A DNA stretch of 5,796 nucleotides. Source: an uncultured Sphingomonadales bacterium (lineage in GTDB: Bacteria; Pseudomonadota; Alphaproteobacteria; Sphingomonadales; Sphingomonadaceae). The notes beneath the pieces were generated by a model, which did not search any database, was not told the origin of the DNA, and was given only the letters and a program-made list of their open reading frames with translations. The stretch lies in assembly GCA_903958285.1 (NCBI GenBank), contig CAJBSR010000095.1, positions 1-5,796 on the forward strand, given 5' to 3'. Made by a program: the position numbers and the translations under genes. Within the stretch, counting starts at the first letter, position 1, and each line of letters begins with the position of its first letter. Shown here one piece after another: positions 1 to 5,796 of this stretch.

Positions 1-169
1 CGGATGGAGTGCTGCGAAAGCCGAGATAGCCATCCGCCTGTTCACCAACCTCACCACTGGACAGTGCAGCACTGATCGCGCCAGCAGACTGTGCATAGGC
101 GATGCCGGCTGCACCGACGACAAGGACGGCGGCACCTGCGAGCGCGAGAGATTTACGAGAAAGCGTCAT
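1..169 (-). CDS. ydbL: YdbL family (DUF1318) periplasmic protein, 3' end beyond window
   Basis: Only the first 56 residues are present; the gene runs off the left edge. The N-terminus is a clear Sec signal peptide: basic start (MTLSRK), hydrophobic core at about residues 8-24, and a likely signal peptidase I site after AYA at residue 26. The mature part opens with the GEVGEQADGYLGF stretch (residues 39-51), which matches the conserved opening of DUF1318/YdbL proteins. In E. coli, YdbL is a small periplasmic protein that modulates the YdbH-YnbE lipid bridge; the same role is inferred here from the gene order. The ATG shares ATGA with the ynbE stop codon, so translational coupling is likely. 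A GGAG sequence lies 11 bases before the start, inside the end of ynbE. The remainder of the protein cannot be judged. Confidence 0.82.
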   Translation of the reverse strand, partial: MTLSRKSLALAGAAVLVVGAAGIAYAQSAGAISAALSSGEVGEQADGYLGFRSTPS

Positions 170-354
170 TGCGGAAACAGCTCCGGATTGTTGTTCACAA
201 GGTCTTCCGCATCCTTCTTCAGGGTGAGGACGACCTCTTGCTTAATGTTGACGTTCAGGTTGATCTCAATCGGTTTGTCCGGGGCCTGAATCTGCACGCA
301 TCCGGCCAAAAGAGCGGAGGCGGCAAGAGCCAGAAGAAGGGAAGCCTGTTTCAT
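166..354 (-). CDS. ynbE: YnbE-like outer-membrane lipoprotein
   Basis: This encodes a 62-residue protein with a lipoprotein signal: Lys at position 2, hydrophobic residues 5-17, and lipobox LAGC with the acylated Cys at 19. Residue 20 is Val rather than Asp, so default sorting to the outer membrane is expected. The 44-residue mature chain contains an alternating strand-forming segment (PIEINLNVNIKQEVVLTL, residues 28-45) followed by a short charged stretch and a C-terminus ending NPELFPQ. This layout is that of the YnbE family. In E. coli, YnbE multimerises and extends the beta groove of YdbH at the outer membrane. The ATG at 354 was chosen because it sits directly before the signal peptide. 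A TTG further upstream at 393 would add 13 polar residues before it and is unlikely. GGGGA lies only 2 bases before the ATG. The gene lies 47 bases after ydbH and overlaps ydbL by 4 bases. Confidence 0.88.
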   Translation of the reverse strand: MKQASLLLALAASALLAGCVQIQAPDKPIEINLNVNIKQEVVLTLKKDAEDLVNNNPELFPQ

Positions 355-401
355 AATCCCCGGGTTCGCATCTGATCGTCTGTGCGTCAACAACGTCTTC
401 C

Positions 402-3400
402 TTATTGCTTCGGCCCGCTTTCGGGGGGCTGAACGGGATTGGTGGGTTTACGTTCATCTTGCGGCAGCGGTTCCAACCGCGGAACCATGCGATTTATAAG
501 GATCGACGGGTCATTAAAGCTGCGCGTCATGTCGAAAAGCTGTCGGAATTTCGCCGTAATCGTCACATTGAAAATGAAGGGTATATTGGTCGCGCCCAAA
601 ATCTTAATGGGCAGTTTTGTACGCCCGCCGTCAATTGGCGCCTGATTGACCCCGGCAAAGCTGATGCGCGTGATGACATCCCCGTCAATCGCGCCGTTCA
701 GGTCGATGGCCAGCCGATCATATTTCATCGACTTCAGCGCATCAAAGGCGAAGCGGCCCATCAAGCCCAGATTCTCGTTTGAGACCTGGCCGACATAAGA
801 CAGCGTGCCGCCCCCGCGCGCAACGATGTGACCGCCTTCGATGCGGCCGCCCTGATCATCGAACACCATCGGCAAGGCGCCATCGAAGCGACCGGTGGCT
901 GCGACATTCTCAAACTCCATAGCCGCAATGAACCGCGCGGCATCCAGCCCTTCCACCCGGAAGGTCAGGTGTCGCGCAGATGCCGTCGACATGTCGAGCG
1001 TCGTGGGGTCCAAGATCAGAGACCCGCCCGCAAAGGGCCAGCGCCCGCCATCCACTTGGACGCGATATCCCGGCAGCAGACGGTAAGTAAGCGCCCCATC
1101 TGTTACGGAGATGCCCGGATTGACGTCGGCGATTGCGACCTTCTGGTCCGGTGCCGTCACAAGGCCGAGCAGATCAACAAAGGCGATCTCTCCCTTGAGC
1201 CCCTCAACCGGGCCAAAGGCAGCCGCGAAACTCAGCCCGGCCGTCCGGAAGCGCCCAGTGCTTGTCACCGCATCGCCGGACCAGTCGACACGCCCCGTCC
1301 CGTTGACACTGCCAAAGACATTGGCGACGACACCCAATGTCCTGGGGGTGATCGCCTCTGGCTGGAGGCGGTCTCCGAAGGCGAGGTTGGCAACGTCAAT
1401 ATCTGCCGCTCCAATGCCCGAGGACAGATTGTGGTGGAATGTCACGCCGGCAATGTCCGCCCCACTCTTTGGTTCACGCAGCACGGCGGTTCCATCGAGC
1501 TTTCCGTTAGCCAATCGCAGCGAGATGGTATCGGCCAAAAGCGGCAGGAATCGGCGATCAGGGTCGGGATCAGACACTGTCCCCTGCCCGCCAATGTTCA
1601 ACACACCGCGCGCAAAGCGCCAAGGCCCGGAGGCAGATGAAAGGCGCAGCGGCACATTGCCAATCTGTCCGCCTGCCCCTTCAAAATTGCCGGACACTCC
1701 GGCCTGCGTGCTGCGTCCCGAAATCGTGTCGGCAGAGAGGAGACTTTGGCGGGACGCCTCTCCCACCTGCGCCGTCACCCCCGTCAGGCCAAAGGTGCCG
1801 TCCTTGAGCCCATAACGCGCGCGGCTTGCGGTGAGGCTCATCGGAGACGAGCCCAGCGCGCCTCTGAGGCGCAGGCCGGGGACATCAAGCGACGTCGCTG
1901 TCAAACAGGCGTTGAAGCAGGTTTGACCAAGGCGCAGCGCTTCAAGCGTGAGGGCGCGGAACGACACCGGCTGACACCCTATGGGCGATCCCTTCCCCGC
2001 CTGGACGCGCAGCGGCACGACCAGCCCGCTTATCCGGCCGCCGCCCAAGGGGCCGTCAATCGTGGCGACTGTATCGAAGGCGATGCCTTTGGGCGCGATA
2101 GCAAAGCGGGCCGGTGTCAGCGTCAGGCGTGAACCCTTTGCGACATAGGGCTGGAAGGTGATGGTGCCACCCCGCCCGTTGAGCAGCGCGGTCCCGCCCG
2201 GAAAGCCGCCGCCGCCGAACCGCGCAATGCCTGACAGCCGGAGCCCGCCTTCATCGAGAACGACGCTCTTTTCGCCGGGTAGCAGCAGGCTCGCGCCGCT
2301 GGCACTGGCCAACGCGACGTCCGACAGTGCGAGTGCGCCGACGCCATCGACATAGCTCGCCTCGACATCGCCATGCCCGCCAACGCCTTTACCCAAAGCT
2401 GAGATCGCTGCGGCCAATTGCCGCGCGACAGGGCTGATCGGCGTTCCATCCGGCAGTGCACCCAATTGCGCCGCAGCTTTCTTGGTCAAGCCGCCTGTAA
2501 AGATCCGGGCGGCGCGGACCTGCCCCGAAAAGATCGTGCCGCGCGCACCCAAAGTCGTCTTGCCGGAGAACCTGACGCGGGACGCCGTCATGTCCGCCGC
2601 CGCCATCGACCCTAGGAGGATATCCAAGTCGGCGTCCGTCTTCCGGACGTCTCCGCGAAAGTCCACCTTTACCTCAGCGCCGCCGATCTTCACGCCCGGC
2701 ATCGCAGATGACAATAAGCGAACGGCACCTTTGCCGCGCCAATCCGCCATATCCTCGGCGATACTGGCGTCCAGCGAGATATCCGCCGTTTTTCCCGACA
2801 TCGTGCCGCAGGCGAATTCAGAGAGACGGACGGGTCCCTTAAAAGTCGGACGCCGGCCCACAACCGACAAATCGCCATAAACGGTGACATCCGTTGCACC
2901 GCAATCCGCATCGCGGGCAAGGCGCAGCGCGACAAGGGCGAGCTTCCCTTCAAATCCGCCCTGCAAATTGCCCTGCCCGTCCAGCTTGCCGCCCAATTGG
3001 CCAAAGGGCGTGTCCAAGCGCAGGCGCGCATCCTCCAAAGACAGGTCAATATCGGGCAAGCGAAACGGAGCGCCTGTGGACTTTTGCAGCAGCCGATCCA
3101 GCGCGCCAAGCGAGACGGTGCCGTCAACTAGGCGGCCATTGAGACGGACGCCGCCTGCCCGCACCGCGCGCACGGTCAGGCCAGATAGGCTTGGCCCGAC
3201 GTCAATTTCCGCCCAATCGGCGGTCAGGTCCGGGTTCTTGGGATCTCCAATGCGGATGTTTTCAAGTCGCTGGCGTCGCGTCTCAATCGCGCGGATGTCA
3301 TAGTCGGCAGTAACGCCGCGATCTTGCAGATACCCGTCAATCGCGTCGCGCGCGATCGGCTCACGGTAACTCCATACCGCAACGACAGCCGCAGCTCCGG

Positions 3401-3449
3401 CGCCCGCCAGTGCGAGCGATGCATATTTGACGCCGGGTCGAACCGCCAT
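402..3449 (-). CDS. ydbH: YdbH family intermembrane phospholipid transport (bridge-like) protein
   Basis: The protein has 1015 residues, longer than E. coli YdbH (about 880). One N-terminal membrane anchor (residues 9-26, after MAVRPGVK) would place a long, repetitive, beta-rich region in the periplasm, typical of AsmA/TamB-like bridge proteins. The conserved C-terminal YdbH region is recognisable: WPFAGG at 804-809, TGRFDGALPMVF at 852-863, GGTLSY at 880-885, DGDVITRISFAGVNQAP at 922-938, and FNVTITAKFRQLF at 960-972. The last 25 residues are Pro-rich and probably disordered. The older Pfam label 'dicarboxylate transport' for this region is misleading. In E. coli, YdbH acts redundantly with TamB and YhdP to carry phospholipid to the outer membrane, with YnbE as its outer-membrane partner. 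The ATG at 3449 follows AGGAG by 2 bases; a TTG at 3461 would add MLGV without a better ribosome site. There are five cysteines (183, 214, 492, 511, 515). The frame is intact, and ynbE and ydbL follow directly. Function in this organism is inferred from homology. Confidence 0.88.
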   Translation of the reverse strand: MAVRPGVKYASLALAGAGAAAVVAVWSYREPIARDAIDGYLQDRGVTADYDIRAIETRRQRLENIRIGDPKNPDLTADWAEIDVGPSLSGLTVRAVRAGGVRLNGRLVDGTVSLGALDRLLQKSTGAPFRLPDIDLSLEDARLRLDTPFGQLGGKLDGQGNLQGGFEGKLALVALRLARDADCGATDVTVYGDLSVVGRRPTFKGPVRLSEFACGTMSGKTADISLDASIAEDMADWRGKGAVRLLSSAMPGVKIGGAEVKVDFRGDVRKTDADLDILLGSMAAADMTASRVRFSGKTTLGARGTIFSGQVRAARIFTGGLTKKAAAQLGALPDGTPISPVARQLAAAISALGKGVGGHGDVEASYVDGVGALALSDVALASASGASLLLPGEKSVVLDEGGLRLSGIARFGGGGFPGGTALLNGRGGTITFQPYVAKGSRLTLTPARFAIAPKGIAFDTVATIDGPLGGGRISGLVVPLRVQAGKGSPIGCQPVSFRALTLEALRLGQTCFNACLTATSLDVPGLRLRGALGSSPMSLTASRARYGLKDGTFGLTGVTAQVGEASRQSLLSADTISGRSTQAGVSGNFEGAGGQIGNVPLRLSSASGPWRFARGVLNIGGQGTVSDPDPDRRFLPLLADTISLRLANGKLDGTAVLREPKSGADIAGVTFHHNLSSGIGAADIDVANLAFGDRLQPEAITPRTLGVVANVFGSVNGTGRVDWSGDAVTSTGRFRTAGLSFAAAFGPVEGLKGEIAFVDLLGLVTAPDQKVAIADVNPGISVTDGALTYRLLPGYRVQVDGGRWPFAGGSLILDPTTLDMSTASARHLTFRVEGLDAARFIAAMEFENVAATGRFDGALPMVFDDQGGRIEGGHIVARGGGTLSYVGQVSNENLGLMGRFAFDALKSMKYDRLAIDLNGAIDGDVITRISFAGVNQAPIDGGRTKLPIKILGATNIPFIFNVTITAKFRQLFDMTRSFNDPSILINRMVPRLEPLPQDERKPTNPVQPPESGPKQ

Positions 3450-3451
3450 AA

Positions 3452-3456
3452 CTCCT
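3452..3456 (-). promoter_or_regulatory. Ribosome binding site of ydbH, unusually close to the ATG
   Basis: AGGAG on the minus strand is followed by TT and then ATG at 3449. It is a strong Shine-Dalgarno core, but a 2-base spacer is shorter than the usual 5-9. No later ATG, GTG or TTG lies in a place that would fit it better while keeping the membrane anchor, so it still supports the 3449 start. Confidence 0.45.
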
Positions 3457-3484
3457 AACAAGCCGCTTTATGGGCCGTGATCAA

Positions 3485-3496
3485 GCGCAATTGCGC
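3485..3496. promoter_or_regulatory. 12-base perfect palindrome between ydbH and radC, possible operator
   Basis: GCGCAATTGCGC is identical to its reverse complement and lies in the short region between the divergent ydbH and radC starts (3449 and 3527). The flanking bases (3484 and 3497) do not continue the symmetry. Its position allows a dimeric regulator to affect either gene, but I cannot match it to a named factor. With the longer radC start at 3470 it would instead lie inside the coding sequence. The right half also forms a poor -35-like TTGCGC, with TAGCCT 17 bases further on, too weak to call a promoter. Confidence 0.22.
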
Positions 3497-3526
3497 AACT
3501 TCAGCTCCCAAGTTAGCCTATCGTTG

Positions 3527-4210
3527 ATGAACGGGGAAACAACCGATGGCACCGGCCACCGCGCGCGTCTGCGTAAGCGGTTGATTGAAGGCGGCGGCGA
3601 TGCCCTGCTGGATCACGAACTCATTGAATATCTTCTGGCTTTGGCCATTCCGAGGCGGGATACTAAGCCGCTGGCCAAAAAACTGCTGCATGAATTTGGC
3701 GGCATTGGCGGGCTTCTGACAGCGGATGGAGAATCACTCGCGCGCTCGGGCGGCTTGAGTGAGACGGCAGTCGCTGCCCTCAAGATTGTTCAGGCCGCGA
3801 GCCTGCGCATGTTGAGTGACCCCATCCGCAACCAGCCGATCCTGAGCAACTGGCAGGCGCTTCTCGACTATCTGCGCGTCGACATGGCCGCGCTCACGAT
3901 TGAACGGGTCCGCGTGCTGCACCTCAATTCCCGGAACATGCTGATCCGCGATGAGGTGATGTCTGAAGGCTCCATCGATCAGGCGGCGGTCTATGTCCGC
4001 GAGGTCATCCGGCGCGCGATCGATCTTGGCTCTGTGGCGATCATTCTGGTCCACAATCACCCGTCAGGCGATCCCTCCCCCAGCCGCGCCGACATCCAAC
4101 TCACCAAAGACATTGCCGAGGCTGGCAGGCGATTGGGCATCGTCGTCCACGACCACATCATCATTGGCGCTGACAAGCACACGTCCTTGCGCGCAGCCGG
4201 ACTAATCTAA
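3527..4210 (+). CDS. radC: RadC family JAB/MPN-domain protein
   Basis: The product is 227 residues from this start. The N-terminal third (about residues 10-95) is the UPF0758 helical region with an HhH-like segment (LLDHELIEYLLALAIPRRDT, then GGIGGLL and GLSETAVAALK). The C-terminal half is the MPN/JAMM domain with the metal-binding signature HNHPSGDPSPSRAD at 176-189, that is H176, H178 and D189 in the HxHx10D arrangement; REV at 158-160 precedes it. The family was named for a supposed DNA-repair role in E. coli that was later doubted, so 'DNA repair protein' should be read cautiously; no partner gene here clarifies the job. An in-frame ATG at 3470 would give 246 residues and leave only 20 bases to ydbH. 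I prefer 3527 because family similarity begins just after it and E. coli RadC has a similar length. Neither start has a good ribosome site. TAA ends the gene at 4208-4210; the neighbour downstream converges on it. Confidence 0.9.
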   Translation: MNGETTDGTGHRARLRKRLIEGGGDALLDHELIEYLLALAIPRRDTKPLAKKLLHEFGGIGGLLTADGESLARSGGLSETAVAALKIVQAASLRMLSDPIRNQPILSNWQALLDYLRVDMAALTIERVRVLHLNSRNMLIRDEVMSEGSIDQAAVYVREVIRRAIDLGSVAIILVHNHPSGDPSPSRADIQLTKDIAEAGRRLGIVVHDHIIIGADKHTSLRAAGLI

Positions 4211-4217
4211 AACTTGC

Positions 4218-4241
4218 GCCGTCCTGCTGAAATGCAGCGGC
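4218..4241 (-). terminator. Possible intrinsic terminator of the phosphofructokinase gene
   Basis: The 31-base gap between the converging genes contains an inverted repeat: GCCG (4218-4221) pairs with CGGC (4238-4241), and CTGC (4224-4227) pairs with GCAG (4234-4237). A 2-base bulge and a 6-base loop complete it. Read on the minus strand, the hairpin directly follows the phosphofructokinase stop codon and is followed by GCAAG and TTTT, a short U-run beginning six bases after the stem. On the plus strand there is no U-run, so termination of radC is less likely here. The bulge and the short, offset U-run make this a modest candidate. Confidence 0.35.
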
Positions 4242-5342
4242 TCAGTAAAGCAACATCGGCATACCCTCGATGCCAACCAGCGAGGCCCGATAGGTCTGCG
4301 GATCATAAAGGGCGGACACATCAACCGACTTGCGTTGCTCCAGCAGCGTCGCAATCGGCACATGGGTGTAGTTGCCACCTTTCAGGGCCACCATCCGCCC
4401 TGCCTGCCCGCTTTGAAGCAACTGGACGGCCAGTGCCCCAAAGGCAAAGCCAACCATGCGGTCAACGGCATCGGGAGCGCCGGACCGCATCAGATAAGCC
4501 AGTTCCTGAACGATCGTGCCCTGCCCTGTCCGGCTGGAGACTTCGCGCGCCAGTCGCTGCCCGATGCCTTCCTGTGTGCGGTCACTGGCGGATTTGCCAA
4601 TCTCTTCGCCAAGGCCTTCATCGCCCTTGATTGTCGCGCCTTCGGAGACGACGCACATGGAATAACTCTCGGGGTTGGAGCGCTTGTCCGCTTCTAGCAG
4701 CGGGATCAGTACGTCCAGATCGATGGGCACTTCCGAAATCATCGTCCTGTCCACCTGCGCCAGAAAGCCGGACATCAGCGCCGTCTCGCCTGAGCGCCGC
4801 CCGAAGAGTTCCACAATGGCGATGCGTTCATGGCTGGCCGCCGTCGTGCGCAGGGCGTTGATTGCCTCGACCGAGCGGCTGATCGCAGTTGAAAAGCCGA
4901 TGCAGTAATCGGTGCCGAACACGTCATTATCCATCGTCTTCGGGATGGAGATAACAGGCACGCCCAAGCCGGACAGATGTGCCGCAAAGCGCAGGGTTCC
5001 ATCCCCGCCCATCGCGCAGACGGCATCGATGCCGAGCGCGGTGAGCTTTTCCAGCACCTCTTGACTGCGGTCCCCTTCGGGCCGTGTGCGCGGATCAAGG
5101 CGGGAGCTGTGCAGCATCGTGCCGCCGACCCGATCCACCCCGCGCACTGTTTCCCGACCCAGCTCAATAAGATTCTCAGCGCGGCTCAATGCGCTTGTGG
5201 GATCGACATCCAACAACCCCTGCCAGCCCCGGCGAATGCCCGTCACCTGCCAGCCCAAATCCAGCGCGGACAGCGTGAGGGAGCGGATACAGGCATTCAG
5301 CCCCGGCACATCGCCACCGCCTGTCAGAATTCCAATACGCAT
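4242..5342 (-). CDS. pfkA: 6-phosphofructokinase, PfkA superfamily; phosphoryl donor unresolved
   Basis: This 366-residue protein is a complete member of the PfkA superfamily, which phosphorylates fructose 6-phosphate to fructose 1,6-bisphosphate in the cytoplasm. Motifs in order: TGGGDVPGLN at 7-16 (nucleotide or PPi loop), GGTMLHSSR at 73-81, GGDGT at 112-116 (Mg-binding Asp114), PKTMDND at 134-140 (Asp138 in the catalytic-base position), FGRRSG at 180-185, SEG at 233-235, and YLMRSGAP at 283-290. Gly115 is in the position where ATP enzymes have Gly and PPi enzymes usually have Asp. Lys135 is typical of PPi-dependent enzymes, but also of ATP-dependent plant and trypanosome types. The donor therefore cannot be fixed; ATP is somewhat favoured by Gly115. 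The ATG at 5342 was chosen because it begins the family's first strand (MRIGILTGGGD) and has GGAAGGGA six bases upstream. An upstream extension to 5390 would be low-complexity and basic. The gene converges on radC and is divergent from purB. Confidence 0.9.
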   Translation of the reverse strand: MRIGILTGGGDVPGLNACIRSLTLSALDLGWQVTGIRRGWQGLLDVDPTSALSRAENLIELGRETVRGVDRVGGTMLHSSRLDPRTRPEGDRSQEVLEKLTALGIDAVCAMGGDGTLRFAAHLSGLGVPVISIPKTMDNDVFGTDYCIGFSTAISRSVEAINALRTTAASHERIAIVELFGRRSGETALMSGFLAQVDRTMISEVPIDLDVLIPLLEADKRSNPESYSMCVVSEGATIKGDEGLGEEIGKSASDRTQEGIGQRLAREVSSRTGQGTIVQELAYLMRSGAPDAVDRMVGFAFGALAVQLLQSGQAGRMVALKGGNYTHVPIATLLEQRKSVDVSALYDPQTYRASLVGIEGMPMLLY

Positions 5343-5348
5343 CCTGCG

Positions 5349-5356
5349 TCCCTTCC
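5349..5356 (-). promoter_or_regulatory. Ribosome binding site of the phosphofructokinase gene
   Basis: GGAAGGGA on the minus strand lies six bases before the ATG at 5342. It is a good Shine-Dalgarno match at normal spacing and decides the start in favour of 5342 over the upstream in-frame candidate at 5390. Confidence 0.6.
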
Positions 5357-5408
5357 GATTGCCGCCCCTGCCCCTTCCTGCTAGCGGCACGTCGAAACAT
5401 CAAGCCAC

Positions 5409-5412
5409 AGGA
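5409..5412 (+). promoter_or_regulatory. Ribosome binding site of purB
   Basis: AGGA lies six bases before the purB ATG at 5419, a normal spacing. The rest of the divergent gap (5343-5418) is C-rich on the plus strand. I see no convincing -35/-10 pair in either direction; TTGCCG (5359-5364) with TAGCGG 17 bases on is too weak to call. Confidence 0.5.
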
Positions 5413-5418
5413 CTGCCC

Positions 5419-5796
5419 ATGATTCCCCGCTATGCCCGCCCCGAGATGGTCAAAATCTGGGAGCCTGAGACCCGCTTTAAGATCTGGTTCGAAATTGAGG
5501 CGCACGCCACCGACGCGTTGGCAGAGCTGGGCGTTGTGCCAAAGTCCGCTGCAAAGGCGCTGTGGGACTGGTGGGCGACCAACCCGACCATCGACGTTGC
5601 CGCCATTGACGCCATTGAGGCCGTCACCAAGCATGATGTGATCGCCTTCCTTACATGGGTTGCAGAAAATGTGGGCGAAGAAGCCCGCTTCATGCACCAG
5701 GGCATGACAAGCTCCGACGTGCTTGACACATGCCTGTCCGTGCAGATGACGCGCGCCTCCGATATTCTGCTCGCCGATCTCGACGCATTGCTGGAG
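5419..5796 (+). CDS. purB: Adenylosuccinate lyase, N-terminal 126 residues, 3' end beyond window
   Basis: The opening MIPRYARPEMVKIWEPETRF is characteristic of bacterial PurB. This enzyme of the fumarase/aspartase superfamily cleaves SAICAR to AICAR plus fumarate and adenylosuccinate to AMP plus fumarate, acting twice in purine synthesis. Visible active-site segments are TKHDVIAF (residues 70-77, with the conserved His72) and MHQGMTSSDVLDT (residues 92-104), which carries the TSSD substrate-binding motif. The frame is open to the right edge with no disruption. The ATG at 5419 fits the family's usual N-terminus and has AGGA six bases upstream. About 300 further residues, including the signature loop of the superfamily, would lie beyond the window. 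The gene is divergent from the phosphofructokinase gene with a 76-base gap; nothing in the sequence shows purine-repressor control. Confidence 0.95.
   Translation, partial: MIPRYARPEMVKIWEPETRFKIWFEIEAHATDALAELGVVPKSAAKALWDWWATNPTIDVAAIDAIEAVTKHDVIAFLTWVAENVGEEARFMHQGMTSSDVLDTCLSVQMTRASDILLADLDALLE

Noticed and set aside
828..1815. Two long overlapping plus-strand open frames (270 and 234 codons) opposite ydbH
   Set aside because: They lie antisense to a clearly conserved ydbH frame, have Arg/Pro/Ser-rich compositions, resemble no family and lack ribosome sites. They are typical shadow frames of a GC-rich gene.
3470..3526. N-terminal extension of RadC starting at the ATG at 3470
   Set aside because: It adds 19 residues with no family similarity, has no ribosome site and leaves only 20 bases for two divergent promoters. 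It is kept as an alternative, not as the call.
3450..3526. Sigma-70-like promoter pairs between ydbH and radC
   Set aside because: Only weak matches occur (for example TTGCGC, 17 bases, TAGCCT toward radC; CATAAA with wrong spacing toward ydbH), no better than chance in this sequence.
4214..4630. Plus-strand open frame of 138 codons opposite the phosphofructokinase gene
   Set aside because: It is antisense to a full set of PfkA motifs, has low-complexity Arg/Pro/Ala/Gln composition and no recognisable domain.
5588..5610. Short direct repeat of GCCATTGA in purB
   Set aside because: It is simply the codon pattern for the AIDAIEAV peptide in a conserved helix; two copies do not make a repeat element.
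5176..5729. Minus-strand open frames of 173 and 99 codons opposite the start of purB
   Set aside because: The opposite strand encodes an unmistakable PurB N-terminus, and the phosphofructokinase gene fills the rest in another frame. No family resemblance or ribosome site supports these.

Overview
The window reads as an ordinary stretch of alphaproteobacterial core chromosome, most probably from the order Sphingomonadales. That placement is inferred from protein character (notably the RadC and adenylosuccinate lyase N-termini), the GC-rich codon use and the gene set. No 16S or other decisive marker is present. Genes are packed tightly: there is no gene-free gap above about 80 bases, and I see no mobile element, CRISPR array, tRNA or rRNA.

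Left part (1-3449, minus strand): a three-gene block in the order ydbH - ynbE - ydbL. YdbH is a very large periplasm-spanning protein of the AsmA/TamB-like bridge class. YnbE is a tiny outer-membrane lipoprotein. YdbL (DUF1318) is a small secreted protein cut off by the window edge. In Escherichia coli the homologues form an intermembrane bridge that helps move phospholipid to the outer membrane, redundantly with TamB and YhdP. The 47-base gap between ydbH and ynbE and the ATGA overlap between ynbE and ydbL suggest one transcript.

Centre (3450-4210, plus strand): radC, a JAMM/MPN-domain protein, is divergent from ydbH across a short intergenic region that contains a perfect 12-base palindrome.

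Right part (4211-5796): a phosphofructokinase gene on the minus strand converges on radC, with a possible terminator hairpin in the 31-base gap. It is divergent from purB (adenylosuccinate lyase), whose first 126 codons are in the window. The phosphofructokinase has a phosphoryl-donor pocket signature combining a Gly of the ATP type with a Lys often seen in PPi-type and eukaryotic-like enzymes.

The most interesting content is the compact alphaproteobacterial version of the YdbH-YnbE-YdbL lipid bridge. I found no convincing evidence of an undescribed system.
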